DNA from: Malus domestica
Taxonomy: Eukaryota; Streptophyta; Magnoliopsida; Rosales; Rosaceae
NCBI RefSeq assembly: GCF_042453785.1
Contig: NC_091674.1
Location: 19,193,001 to 19,257,000, forward strand
DNA: 64,000 nucleotides
Direction of reading: 5' to 3'
Positions 36,031 to 46,954 of the stretch are shown here, one piece after another; position 1 is the first letter of the stretch, and each line of letters begins with the position of its first letter. The position numbers and the translations under genes were made by a program. The notes beneath the pieces are model-generated. The model ran no database searches and was not told the origin of the DNA. It worked only from the letters and a program-made list of their open reading frames with translations.

Positions 36031-38343
36031 ACCATTGAACTTGATGGGATACGAATTATATGAAACTAATTTCAACGATCGAACCATCAAACTTGTTTGT
36101 ATATGCTTCAAGATCGTATCAGCAAAAAATCGTAAAAAACAAACATTCAGAGATCAAGTAACCGAACAAAACTTTTCGATAGTTATAAAACAAAAAATAA
36201 CGATTTTACGGTTATTTTAACTCCGATTTTGATTAGTTTTTATAGCTACACTCTTTAATCCTATATGAATACAATGAATAAATTTAATCTTCAATTTAAA
36301 ATATTTACACTACTGGATACCACAAAATCTTATGTCATACTTCATAAAAGTATAAATAAACTCTAAGTGTTAGTGAATCTACCATTTTGATGGGATATGC
36401 ATCATACAAAACTAATTTCAACGATCCAACCGTCAAATTTGTTTGTATATGTTTCGAGATCACATACGCCAAAAATTGAAAAAAACAAACATTCAGAGAT
36501 CAAGTAACGAGACAAAACATTTCGACGATTATAAACGAAAAATCACGATTTAACGGTTATTTTAACTCCGATTTTGATGATTTTTTATAGCTACACTCCT
36601 TGACCAATGAATGAATTCGATCTTCAATTTAAAATATTTACACTAGTGGATACCACAAAATCTTATGTTATACTTAATGAAAGTATGAATAAACTCTTAA
36701 GTATTAATGAATCTATTGTTTTGATAGGATACTCATTCTACGAAACTAGTTTCAATGATCTAACCGTCAAACATGTTTGTATATACTTCGAGATTGCATA
36801 CGCCAAAAATTGCAAAAAACAAACATTCAGAGATCAAGTAACACGACAAAACTTTTCAACGGTTATAAAAAGAAAAATCACGATTTAACGGTTATTTTAA
36901 CTCCGATTTTGATGATTTTTTGCAGCTATACTCCTTGACCCTATATGAATACAATGATTGAATTCGATCTTCAATTTAAAATAGTGTAACACTAGTGGAT
37001 ACCACAAAATCTTACGTTATATTTAATGAAAGTATGAATAAACTCTTAAGTGTTAGTGAATCTAGGGTACGTTTGTTGCATCGGACTATCTTGGACTGGA
37101 CTAACTGCAGGGACTAAGCTGGACTGACTTAGACTAAACTAAGCTGGACTAACTCAGTGAAGCGTTTGGTGCAATGTAAGGACTAAGGAACAGACTAATA
37201 ACAAATTCCAATATTATATTATTTAATTCTTATTTATTAATATTTTATATTATTTAATAAATATTTAGTAATATTTTATTATTACTTATGTCTATTTTCA
37301 AACCTTTTTCCATTCCCAATTGTGGTCCGATCATCCTTTCTCTTCCTTAATTTTCTCTGCCCTTCTCCTTCTGTTTTCTTCCTACTTTTCTTCTTCCCTC
37401 TCCCTTTTTTTCTTCATCCCTCTCCCTTTTCATCTCCATCTTCTTCTTTTGTTCTCCGTTCATCTCCCTATTTTCTTCCTTTTGTTCTCTGTTCATCTCC
37501 CTCTTTTGATGAAAGAAATTAACATCAAAATTAAACCCAGAAGCTGTTCATCTCTGAACTTCATAATCGACTGCAAATCTTCACAATCAAACCACAAAGT
37601 AAGAAAGAGATTGAAAATTTAGGAGTTGGGAGCAGGTTGCATGTGCGATTGCCCTGAAGGTAGAAGATGGGGGTTGGATCTGGTTTGCGTTTTCTGAGTT
37701 TTTGGTTTTCTGGGTGCTGTGGTTGAAAAATTCAAGCTCACCTCATTGCAGATTTTTTGGGTTTCTGGTTTTCTTGGTGTCGTGTGATTGAAAATTTCAA
37801 GCTCATCTCACTTTCAGATTTTTTTTTATAGGTTTTTTGAGATTTTGGGTGTTGGATGTGGGTTTGAAAATAGAACGTTTGCAAATTTTTCTTCTATTTT
37901 GTTTCGATTTTGCCGTATCTAGTCTTGAAGATGGTTCTGGGAAGCACAGACGAAGTAGATGGATGTGCGAAGCGGGAGGGGGAAGCTTAGGGCTTAGCAG
38001 TTCGCCCGATTTCGAGGGGTTTCGCTAAGCCCCTTTAGCAAAGTGTTTAGTCCAATTTAGTCGGGGCGAGTCCCATTAAAGTTAGGCCCTTTCGTAAACA
38101 AACACGGGATTAGAACAAACATTCAAAGATCAAGTAACGGGACAAAACTTTTCGATGGTTATAAAACGAAAAATCACGATTTAACGGTTATTTTAACTCA
38201 TATTTTGATGATCTTTTTTACAGCTACACTCCTTGACCTTATATGAATACAAAGAATGAATTCGATCTTCAATTTAAAATATTTACATTAGTGGATATCA
38301 CAAAATCTTATGTTATACTTAATAAAAGTATGAATAAACTATA
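36031..38343. repeat. ~345-bp tandem array, four units, last one interrupted
   Basis: Units begin near 36031, 36380 and 36713; a fourth is cut at 37064 and resumes at 38113. Shared words include TTGATGGGATA, AACAAACATTCAGAGATCA, ATCACGATTTAACGGTTAT and GGATACCACAAAATCTTA. The array lies inside the hAT element. The fourth unit lost about 130 bases at the insertion point. Confidence 0.8.
37065..38108. mobile_element. Non-autonomous DNA element inside the tandem array
   Basis: Ends GGGTACGTTTGTTGCATC (left) and, inverted, CCCGTGTTTGTTTACGAAAG (right). The interior starts with repeated GGACTAA/GGACTGACT motifs and has a pyrimidine-rich tract near 37330-37510 that creates spurious open frames. 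Target duplication unclear. Superfamily not assigned (Harbinger- or hAT-like). Confidence 0.55.
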
Positions 38344-38721
38344 ATAATTATATATATTAATTGCATATCCTTTTACATTTAATATTTGTAATAGATTAGT
38401 AGTGTATGTATTATTTTTTTATTAGGCTTTTATTTTCGAGTGTAGATGTAGTACTTAAATGACAAATGTGTTTTAATGTTTTGAAGTAATATTTATGTGG
38501 CAATGTGTGGTATGTGCAAATTTAAGAAAAAAAATATTTTTTTAATGGATCATAACTGGTCGAGTCACTTTACCTTTACCCGTTGGGTAAAGTGACCCGA
38601 CCTTTTAAGGACCCGTTAAGATAACGGGTGTGACACGACATGACCTGCTAAAATAACATGTGTTGCACGAAAATAACACGAACATGACAAACATGACCCG
38701 TTTGCCAGGCCTAACAAATAC

Positions 38722-39996
38722 CGAAGAATACCAGTAGACCGTTGAATAGTGAGTTTGTTATCTGGTAGACCGAAACGCCGTTATTGTGGGCCGGACTGGT
38801 TTGGCTTGGATGGTGACGTGTTGACGTCAGGTTCTGACATGTGGACCCGATTAACGTGTGCTCTTTTCGTCCTTGAGCTGTCGTTTGTTAACGATGGGTA
38901 GAGAGGGGAAGTTTATGGTTAATCCTGGCCGCTGAGTTTTGCGTCGCTGCGTTAGAGCCCGTAGGATTATGTGACGGCGTTTGGTTAACTTTTTTGGCCA
39001 CGTACACTTACGATCCACTCGCTCCCACTACCGGTCACGTTATAATAACTCCCCACACTCCCCAGCAGCAGCAGCAGCAGCCCCCACTCCCTTCTCCTTC
39101 ATCCAGAGCTTCTTCAGAGAAACGGGTATTTCCCCAGAGCCCTCCAAAGCCCCGTGAATTCAAATAGCGGCTCCATTCTTCTTAATTTTTTTACTTTTTA
39201 ACCCCAAAAATTTGAAAAAAGGTAAAATCTTTTACCTTTGGCCTTCTCACATGGGATTCTAATTTAGCTTCCGGCACCATCAGTTTGGAGTCATCATCAC
39301 ATGTACGTTTCCACTCCTCTCTCTCTCTCTCTCTCATTCCTCACAGTAATTTTCTCTCTCCACATATTTGTTACTTGTTCTAAAGAGTAATTTTTCTGTG
39401 GATTATTTGGGTTCAGAGGCAGATTTGAACTGGTTTTTCACTTGGGTTCACTCAATAAGCAGAGAACTTTGATGGGTCAGATCTGAAATCAGTGGTGTTT
39501 ATGTTTAGGTACGTTTTGAGCTTCTGGGCACTTTTGTTTTCCATTTTTTTTTACAGCCTCTGGAAACAATGCCCATGTAAAATTGTTTGGGTTTCTGCAA
39601 TTTTTTCGAAATTTGAACTTGCAAAGCTCAAAGCAAACAAAGAACAAAGAACAAAAAGAAGCTCGATTTCTTGTAGTACTTGTGCATACTTTGCTTCTTT
39701 TTGAACAATAAAATAACTCCCTTTTTAATTATAAAAACACGATATTCAAAGCCTGCAAAAGCTCGTTTCTTTATATCAGAAATTTCTGAGAGTCACCTCT
39801 GCTTTTTCTCGACAATGTTCTTGGAATCCGATTTACTTTTCTTTTTTTCCTTTCGCTTTACAATCTGTCTTTTGTATTTTTAGCTTGTTTTTTCCCTCTA
39901 TATTTTGTCAGAAGCTTGAAAAGATTGAAACTTTGCAGGAACAGTTCATTTTCTGCTTCAAGGGTTTGGGATTTTGGTTTGAGGGTAGTGAAGGAA
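38722..39996 (+). promoter_or_regulatory. Promoter and 5' UTR region of the receptor pseudokinase gene
   Basis: Less AT-rich than its surroundings, with TGACGTCA-like ACGT motifs near 38831, a (CAG)n run at 39065-39080 and (CT)n at 39318-39337, all common in plant leaders. The transcription start is not determined; a leader intron is possible. Confidence 0.45.
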
Positions 39997-42879
39997 ATGG
40001 CGGGTCATGGTATTTTGTATTGGATTTTGCTTTTGGGTTTGATTTTCTTGCATGGAAATGCAAACCCAGTTGAAGATAAGCAGGCGTTGCTCGATTTCGT
40101 GAACAATTTCCCTCACTCTCGCTCTCTGAATTGGAACCAGAGCAGTTCTGTGTGTGACCACTGGACTGGAGTGACTTGTAGCGAGGATAAGTCGTATGTC
40201 ATAGCTGTCCGATTGCCTGGCATTGGATTTACCGGCCAGATACCGGCCAACACGCTTAGCCGCCTCTCGAGGCTGCAGACTTTGAGTCTTAGATCCAATG
40301 TGATTAGTGGGGAGTTCCCTTCTGATTTCTCCAATCTGAAGAATTTGTCTTTTCTGTATCTTCAGTTCAACAACTTCTCTGGGCCACTGCCCTTGGACTT
40401 CTCGGTTTGGAAAAACCTCACCATTGTTAATTTGTCTAACAATCACTTCAATGGGAGCATTCCTTTTTCGCTCTTCAACTTGACTCAGCTTTCGGGATTG
40501 AATCTAGCAAACAACTCGCTTTCGGGTGAAATCCCTGATCTTGGACGACATAAATTGCAGCAGCTTAACTTATCTAACAACAAGCTGAATGGTAGTGTCC
40601 CTGAGTCTCTTCAGAGGTTTCCAAGGTCGGTGTTTGTTGGTAACAACGTTTCTTTTGCAAGTTTTCCACCTGAGCTTCCCTCAGTTCTTCCGCCCACCCC
40701 TAAACCATATCCGAAATCTAAGAATGGTGGGAAGCTTGGTGAGACAGCACTGTTGGGAATTATAGTTGCTGGTGCTGTTTTAGGCATTGTAGCATTTGCA
40801 TTTCTGATACTTGTTTTCTGCTCAAGAAGAAAGAAAGAAGATGGGCTTTCTGGAAAATTGTCCAAGGGGGAAATGTCACCGGAAAAGGTGATCTCACGGA
40901 GTCAAGATGCAAATAATAAACTGGTATTCTTTGAGGGCTGCCACTACGCATTTGATCTGGAGGACTTATTGAGGGCTTCAGCTGAGGTGCTTGGGAAGGG
41001 GACATTTGGTACAGCATATAAGGCTATACTAGAAGATGCAACCAGTGTGGTGGTGAAGAGGTTGAAGGATGTAAATGTTGGAAAGCGGGACTTTGAGCAA
41101 CATATGGAGGTTGTCGGCAATATTAGGCATGAAAATGTGATTGAATTGAAGGCGTATTATTATTCCAAAGATGAGAAGCTGATGGTATATGATTACTACA
41201 ATCAAGGGAGCATCTCTGCCTTGTTACACGGTACGTTACTGTCTTCCATATATCATATTTGATACATGTTAGCCTGGTCACGCCGATAATCTTTCTGTTG
41301 AAAAGAGTTGAATGTAAATAGCTGATTGTTTACCTTTCTTTCGAAGTTAATACCCTTGATATCCCGTACGTTATAGGCATTATCTTTCTATTAGTACTCT
41401 GCTGTATCTAAAATTGGTGGAACAACTTGTATTGTATTTGATCATTATAATCTGTTGGACCTGTACTACTAGGTATGTGAAAGATGCCATTTGGAACAAG
41501 CCCGAAACATAGAGGAATACTATGAGTCTTAGCTTCAACTCACTGTTTTTAAATGGTTTTAGGTCGTCAAATATTTGAACGTGTCATGGTTAACTCCTTT
41601 GCTGTGTAAGGCTTCTACGATTCCTGTGGCTTACAATTTTAATGCTTGAATTTTGAGGGTTAGGAGCTAATTTTGGTTTAATCAATAAAACAATAATGAC
41701 CGCTTTTTAGTCAAGTGATAATTGGTGCATCAAAATACTACGTGGTAGGTACCAACCGTGTGTGAAGTTTTGTGGTACATCACGTACTGCTTCACCCGTC
41801 AAGAGAAACTAGCTTCATGAGAGTCTGTGAGTGGGTTCACTGATGTTACTTTGCCTTATACCTTTGTAAGGCTTCAACATTTCTTTGACCAAGGAATGTA
41901 AGTTTTGAAACTAGGATAATCCATGGTTACTCAATATAAAGTGATATTTTGGACATTGGGGAGTAAATATCTGTCTGAATAGCTTGTTTGTGTAAAAGGT
42001 CCTATGGTTCTTACATTCTAGATTTCTTTGTTTGTAATCCAAGTGGTGCGCTGGAAATGTTCATTCCCTCAAGGCAGAGACATGCAAATATTGTATTTTA
42101 CACATCATGCTTGACAATATTTGGTTGGTGGCATGCTTGGCATTCTTACCCCATTGTCTATGCTGCACGCTTCATCCCTTGTAGCGGCTAATATATATCA
42201 TGCAATATTCTTTCCATTTTCAGGTAGAAGAGGAGAGGACAGAAATCCTTTAGATTGGGACACCCGACTGAGAATAGCAATTGGAGCCGCAAGAGGAATT
42301 GCTCATATTCATACAGCGAATGGCGGGAAGCTGGTCCATGGAAATGTCAAAGCCTCAAACATCTTTGTAAACACGCAACAGTATGGTTTTGTTTCTGATG
42401 TTGGTCTGGCAACTATAATGAGCTCACTGGCTCCCCCAATCTCCCGTGCTGCTGGTTACCGAGCTCCAGAAGTGACAGACACCAGGAAGTCAGGACAACC
42501 TGCTGATGTCTACAGCTTTGGGGTTGTCTTACTGGAACTCCTCACTGGAAAATCCCCAATCCATACAACTGCCGGTGATGAGATTGTCCATTTGGTCAGG
42601 TGGGTTCATTCAGTTGTCCGAGAGGAGTGGACAGCGGAAGTGTTTGACATAGAGCTGATGAGGTATCTAAATATAGAGGAGGAAATGGTGGAGATGTTGC
42701 AGATAGCCATGTCTTGTGTTGTAAGGATGCCCGATCAACGACCTAAAATGCTGGATGTAGTGAAGATGGTAGAAAGTGTCCGTCGGGCAGATAATGACAA
42801 TCGACCATCTTCTGGAAACAGATCCGAGAGCTCAACACCACCTCTGGTGGTTGGAGCAGAAAATCCAACTTCGCAATGA
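39997..42879 (+). CDS. LRR receptor-like kinase, probable pseudokinase (At4g23740/At5g53320 type)
   Basis: Two exons, 39997-41230 and 42224-42879 (GT-AG), give 629 residues. A signal peptide covers residues 1-22. An LRR N-terminal cap and about five LRRs follow to residue 215, then a Pro-rich linker, a transmembrane helix near 253-275 and an RRKKE stop-transfer sequence. The kinase fold is present: [11 protein letters not shown] near 332 and VVVK with Lys353. However, the catalytic loop reads HGNVKASN (His450) instead of HRDLKxxN, and DFG is DVG at 470-472. Loss of both catalytic aspartate contexts is typical of the LRR-III family members annotated as probable inactive receptor kinases, which signal by scaffolding at the plasma membrane. 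Start chosen at the ATG that begins the signal peptide; an upstream in-frame extension to 39916 lacks an initiator consensus. Ligand unknown. Confidence 0.93.
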
Positions 42880-43481
42880 GCGAGCGCCACTTGCCATTTT
42901 CCCCATCCGGTGTATTTTTATTTCATCTCAAAATGTTGTTTTGGTCCAGTTAGTGAACAAATTTGTGGTTACTTATTTTATTTTATTTGTCAAGTTGATC
43001 CCATTTAGATAGAAGTCTAGGTCATTGTCAATGTATTAGTGGCTGGCTGTTGATTCTCACAATGGCATTTTTTTTTTTGGTAAAATCTCACAATGGCATT
43101 TCAAATGTGCTTTGTTTAGTTTGGACATTTATTGGGCCATTCTGCACAAAGTTTTTCACTTTTCAGAGCTGCAAGTTAAGTTTGATGCTGATTGCTGCAT
43201 GGCCAAGTTCATCAGAATGTGAAAAATATGGGAGGGAAAACTCAAAATTTTAAAGTGGTTGTGAGAAAATTCGAAAGTGGTGGTGGGGAAAAGCACTATC
43301 TCTCCGTTCTCAAACAAGAAAATGGGAAACAATATATTGACCAAAAAACAAAAACAGAGGAAAATGGGAAGGGTACTCTTCAAGAGTCAACAGTCCATGT
43401 CATGGAAGAAGGAATACATTTCGAAATAGTACACAACTTCGTACCAAGTTTGGTCCAAGACTCCAAGGGAAATATAGACCA
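42880..43481 (+). other. 3' UTR and flank of the receptor gene
   Basis: Contains T-rich transcript-end sequence to about 43050. The 97-codon frame at 43192-43485 has no motif. No other feature. Confidence 0.4.
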
Positions 43482-43718
43482 TTAGAGCATCTTCACTAGT
43501 TGGTCAACTTTTCACCGCAGGACCAACCTGCTTCCTGCTGACGTCACTCATTTCTAGCTAGCTCAAGGTCAGGCATATGTTGCTTGAGCTTTTGGGCGGG
43601 CTTCACATGGCCCACCACTTGCCATATTCTTTTTAAATTGCTAGAGGTGGTCTTGGAATTGAAGGGCATGTTTTGTGCCCTTACCCTTGTCTTCCACCAA
43701 CTGGTGGAGATGCTCTTA
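43482..43718. mobile_element. Tourist-like MITE with TTA target duplication
   Basis: TTA at 43482-43484 and 43716-43718 flank a 231-base body with ends GAGCATCTTCACTAGTTGG and, inverted, GAGCATCTCCACCAGTTGG. PIF/Harbinger superfamily. Confidence 0.8.
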
Positions 43719-43819
43719 GTTATGAGAATGTTTACCTTTCTTTTTGGTGTGCCTTGACCTCAGTGGAGGATGACTTCCATGATCCTAAACGTTACTCTGC
43801 ATGTAATCGTACTATGGAA

Positions 43820-44091
43820 GTTGCTCTCATTTTAATGGTTAGATGCACATTAACGAGAAGAAATCAAAATGTGTTTAGTTATTCAATAATACCTTTGCAT
43901 TAATGCTTTCCCAAGTGAGAAGATGTGAGAATTAACAAGAGGGAGCCAACAGTCAAGGTGACACACTCCGATCCAGAATGTCCACTTGGACTCCGAATTG
44001 CGTTGTGTTGGCCAACATCAGGAAGGTGATGAAGCCATAAAATGTGGTGATTTATGTTGCAAAGAAGAAGAGAGATACAGAGAGAGAGAGA
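43820..44091. repeat. Tandem duplication, copy 1 (272 bases)
   Basis: GTTGCTCTCATTTTAATGG to the GA-run at 44075-44091. Copy 2 starts at 44095 and is split by the LTR retrotransposon after 44131, resuming at 48176 and ending at the GA-run near 48400. The word GACACACTCCGATCC and others are shared. Confidence 0.8.
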
Positions 44092-44131
44092 GAGGTTGCT
44101 CTCATTTTAACGGTTAGATGCACATTAACGA

Positions 44132-44491
44132 TGTTTATACCATATTTAGGACCTCGTATTTGGATTTCGTACAAATACTCGGGGGACTTAAATGTAATTA
44201 TGTGATAAAGGAATGGGAAAATATGTAATAAATGAGGAGCCCTTATTCTATAAAAGGACTCCTCACCCTCACAATTGGGGGAGACCAATTCCTAGGCCCT
44301 CTCACCCCTCTCACATCCCCTCTCATATTCAGAGGTTCTCTCCCTCATCTCTCAGATAAACACAATAATCAGTGTGGACGTAGCCCAAACCTTGGGGTGA
44401 ACCACGATACATCTTGTGTTATTTACATTTCTTGCAGATTCACGGTCGGATTTACGTTGTTCCAAGACCCCTCCGGTTTTGTGTATCAACA
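44132..44491 (+). repeat. 5' LTR of the gene-capturing element
   Basis: 360 bases. TATA-like TTCTATAAAAGGACTCC lies near 44247 and probably drives element transcription. Same family as 47811-48170 and the solo LTR 50602-50970. Confidence 0.92.
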
Positions 44492-44511
44492 TTTGGCACC
44501 GTCTGTGGGAA
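44492..44511 (+). promoter_or_regulatory. Primer-binding site of the gene-capturing element
   Basis: TTTGGCACCGTCTGTGGGAA directly after the LTR. Position and sequence are those of the tRNA primer site in TAT-type gypsy elements. Confidence 0.7.
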
Positions 44512-44699
44512 TCGACACGAAAAGCTATGTCGGTTCTCTTTCATTTTTTCATCTCACCACCGTAAAAAATCCACCACCTCCACTGTACTTACACTTTCAT
44601 GTCATGCATCCATTTTTCTCTTATCTGTTCATATTCTTTGAATGATCAGACATTAGCCATGGCTACTAGCTTGTACATTTGCAGTTCACTATTTCTTTT

Positions 44700-45040
44700 T
44701 GTTTCCTTTTCTCTGCTGCTTAATCATACAAGTTGAGCTCAAGAGCTAGCTCCCTTTGTCTTTATTGATCTCTATTTTTCCATTTTATCTTCTTATGCCT
44801 TGGCTACAATACTACTTTGAGAGAGAAAGAGAGATGGGACATCACTCATGCTGCAACAAACAGAAAGTGAAGAGGAGGCTATGGTCTCCAGAAGAAGATG
44901 AAAAACTCATCAACTACATCACAACACATGGCTATGGCTGCTGCAGCTCAGTTCCTAAACTTGCAGGCCTTCAGGGATGTGGAAAGAGTTGTAGACCATG
45001 GATAAATTATCTGAGACTTGACTTAAAACGTGGGAGACTC
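44700..45040 (+). pseudogene. Captured R2R3-MYB fragment (leader + R2 repeat), intronless
   Basis: ATG 44834 opens [20 protein letters not shown] and continues through [14 protein letters not shown] and [12 protein letters not shown], the first MYB repeat of a plant R2R3-MYB with its typical leader upstream. The intron that R2R3-MYB genes normally have near PKLAG/L is absent, pointing to an mRNA origin. Key residues are damaged: the second structural Trp is Cys (GCCSSV), and CRLRW is shortened to CRPW. Homology stops after KRG and the second repeat is missing. It cannot encode a DNA-binding MYB. The MYB subgroup is not certain. Confidence 0.85.
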
Positions 45041-45044
45041 ACGT

Positions 45045-45420
45045 CATGGGGCACCCTACCACTCCTTACCCTCCGATCCCTACAACTACAGCAAGTTCTC
45101 CGTCAAACAAATGCCTGAAACAGGCATGCAAACCGTCCAAAATAATCAACCACTTCCTTGGCAAAACTAAGCACAAGTCATTTTTCATAAACGACAGCGA
45201 GGTGAACGCCCTGAAGGACTGCCAGCAGTTCTCGGAGCTGAACGTGGAGTACTTGGAGGCAACCTCGATAGAGCTCAAGTCCGCCGAGTCGCTGAACGAG
45301 GAGCTGGTGAACAAGGTGCAAACGCTACTGAGCGGCATTGTGACCAACCAGCAGACTTGTTACGATGGGCTTCTGGTGTCCAAGAGCACTGTTTTGGGAA
45401 ACGATACGAAAACAGGCAAA
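45045..45420 (+). pseudogene. Captured pectin methylesterase fragment (PMEI-like pro-domain)
   Basis: Reads [13 protein letters not shown], then after a frameshift near 45108 [36 protein letters not shown] and KVQTLLSGIVTNQQTCYDGL. These are hallmark segments of the N-terminal inhibitor-like domain of plant pectin methylesterases, with the conserved DC and QTC cysteines. No catalytic pectinesterase domain follows. The junction to the MYB fragment lies within about 15 bases of 45040, and this fragment is in the same orientation. Confidence 0.82.
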
Positions 45421-45439
45421 GATGCTTCGTGTTCATCTT

Positions 45440-45679
45440 AAGCATCTCAGTCCCTTGAACTCAGTTGTTGCAGCAGCAGCAAAAACCACCAATCCAGATC
45501 GTGCCACATCTGTCAATGGCAGACTAGGGTTGCTTCAAACGACTGCTCCAATGAAACTACTCCCTGCTGGTTTCTCGTGCATGACTGATGTGGCACAATC
45601 TCAACCGTTAACTGTGGTTTCATCAACTGCCAAGCCATCCCAGAACATCACCGTTGATCATCACCTAAAAGATGACGAC
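45440..45679 (+). other. Unidentified captured segment
   Basis: Open in the frame of 45365-45805 (SVVAAAAKTTNPDRATSVNG, DVAQSQPLTVVSSTAKPSQN). It has coding-like composition but I do not recognise the protein. It could be the N-terminal leader of the lipoxygenase transcript or a separate host gene. Confidence 0.4.
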
Positions 45680-45825
45680 AAGAAGATCAGATGGATGGTG
45701 GTGTTGATGAAGAAGAATGTTTTGGAGTTCAACGACCTCAAGGCTTCATTTCTTGATAGTTTCCATGAGTTGCGAGGTAAAAAAAGTTTCACTGCAGCTC
45801 ATTAGTTCTGTTAATTATGACCCTG
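45680..45825 (+). pseudogene. Captured lipoxygenase N-terminal (PLAT) fragment
   Basis: Encodes VVLMKKNVLEFNDLKASFLD and HELRGKK, then after a one-base shift in an A-run KVSLQLISSVNYDP. These match the start of the PLAT/LH2 domain of plant lipoxygenases (consensus VVLMKKNVLDFND ... HELLGxxVSLQLISAV). Only about 48 residues are present, and no catalytic domain. Confidence 0.82.
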
Positions 45826-46389
45826 TGCTAGTGGTAGTACAGCAGAGGCTCGCCATGTTGTTTGGTACGGAAGAACATGACTAGTCAACTCAATTTCAGC
45901 TTGAAAACCAGTAGAAAACGCCGCAGATGCCGTTGGTGATTATGAAGATCCTCAGAAAGAAGTAAAAGAATAGAAGCGGCAGAGGCGTTCATGTGGGAGA
46001 TTGATATTGGTATGCTCACATTCATGCCGAGACGACGACGAGGGCCCGGGCATGCTGGAACCATTCTCGTGTTTGGAGCAAGATGTCGGATCCATTGACG
46101 GGTTGAAGAGAGAGGGCTAAGCAGGACACGGTGGGATCGAATCAAGAGATATTGTAGAGAGAGATACTCAATGTACACAGAGAGAGAAAGAAATAAAGGT
46201 AGTTAATGCTTTCTGAGATGATGAAACATAAAGATGGAAAAGAGAACGACAAAAGCAAAAGATAGAGGTACAAGATGTCACCAATGATTCATATTCGTCG
46301 TTTCAAGCAAGTTAAAAGCAATATTTTTGAATGATGTAATTTATTTTTCTTAGCTTTCGGAGACATCTGTATAAACCCCATCAGAGGGT
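45826..46389. other. Unidentified segment ending before poly(A)
   Basis: No protein recognised. On the - strand a frame starting MDPTSCSKHENGSSMPGPSS (start near 46099), preceded by a pyrimidine-rich leader-like stretch, looks like the beginning of a plant gene, so a fourth captured fragment in antisense is possible. Confidence 0.3.
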
Positions 46390-46409
46390 AAAAAAAAAAA
46401 AAAAAAAAA
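46390..46409 (+). repeat. Internal poly(A) run
   Basis: Twenty A, directly after the captured host sequences and before element-specific repeats. Consistent with capture from a polyadenylated transcript. Confidence 0.6.
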
Positions 46410-46475
46410 GGGCAAAGCCCAAAATAAATGGGCTGGCATGTTATGGGAGGCAAAAGCCCATAAGCCCAAAATAGC

Positions 46476-46718
46476 ACCAACCAGGTGATCAAAAGTACGC
46501 CCAGTACTTCAAAATTATTCGGCAACCTGCCGCTATTACCACCAACCAGGTGATCAAAAGTACACCCAGTACTCCAAAATTATTCGGCAACCCGCCGCTA
46601 TTATCACCAACCAGGTGATCAAAAGTACGTCCAGTACTACAAAAAATTATTTGGCAACCTACTGTTATTACCACCAACCAGGTGATCAAAAGTACGCCCA
46701 GTACTTCAAAATTATACA
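46476..46718 (+). repeat. 65-67-bp tandem repeat, ~3.8 units
   Basis: Units begin near CCAGGTGATC at 46481, 46546, 46611 and 46678. Each contains AAGTAC-GCCCA-GTACTT, a six-base-pair hairpin. Confidence 0.9.
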
Positions 46719-46725
46719 TGAGCAT

Positions 46726-46953
46726 CACTCATGTCATTCATACATAAACATTCGTGAGCATCACTCATAACCATTATTCATGTCAACATTCATGAGCATC
46801 ACTCATGTTAACATTCATGAGCATCACTCATGTTAACATTCATGAGCATCACTCATGTCGACATTCATGAACATCACTCATGTCAACATCCATGAGCATC
46901 ACTCATGTCAATCAATATAAACATTCATGAGCATCACTTATGTCAATCATCTT
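46726..46953 (+). repeat. 26-bp tandem repeat, about 8 units
   Basis: Unit core CATGAGCATCACTCATG is itself a hairpin (CATGAG/CTCATG) joined by TTAACATT or TCAACATT. Confidence 0.9.
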
Positions 46954-46954
46954 T

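Larger units (their letters stand above)
33133..38721. mobile_element. hAT-type DNA transposon, non-autonomous, with three nested/internal repeats
   Basis: Exact 8-bp direct repeats ACAAATAC (33133-33140 and 38714-38721) flank a body (33141-38713) with ends TAGGGCTGGCAA and, inverted, TAGGCCTGGCAA. An 8-bp duplication is the hAT signature. Subterminal regions are full of ACCCGATAACCCGACACGA-like motifs, present at both ends. There is no transposase frame. The body contains a gypsy solo LTR (33387-35560), a ~345-base tandem array and a further element (37065-38108). Without the LTR and inner element, the native element would be about 2.35 kb. Confidence 0.85.

Noticed and set aside
37320..37622. 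100-codon Ser/Leu/Phe-rich frame
   Set aside because: Translation of a pyrimidine-rich tract inside a DNA transposon.
44834..45805. A functional MYB-PME-LOX chimeric protein
   Set aside because: The pieces lie in different frames with stops and frameshifts between them, and each lacks essential parts of its domain.
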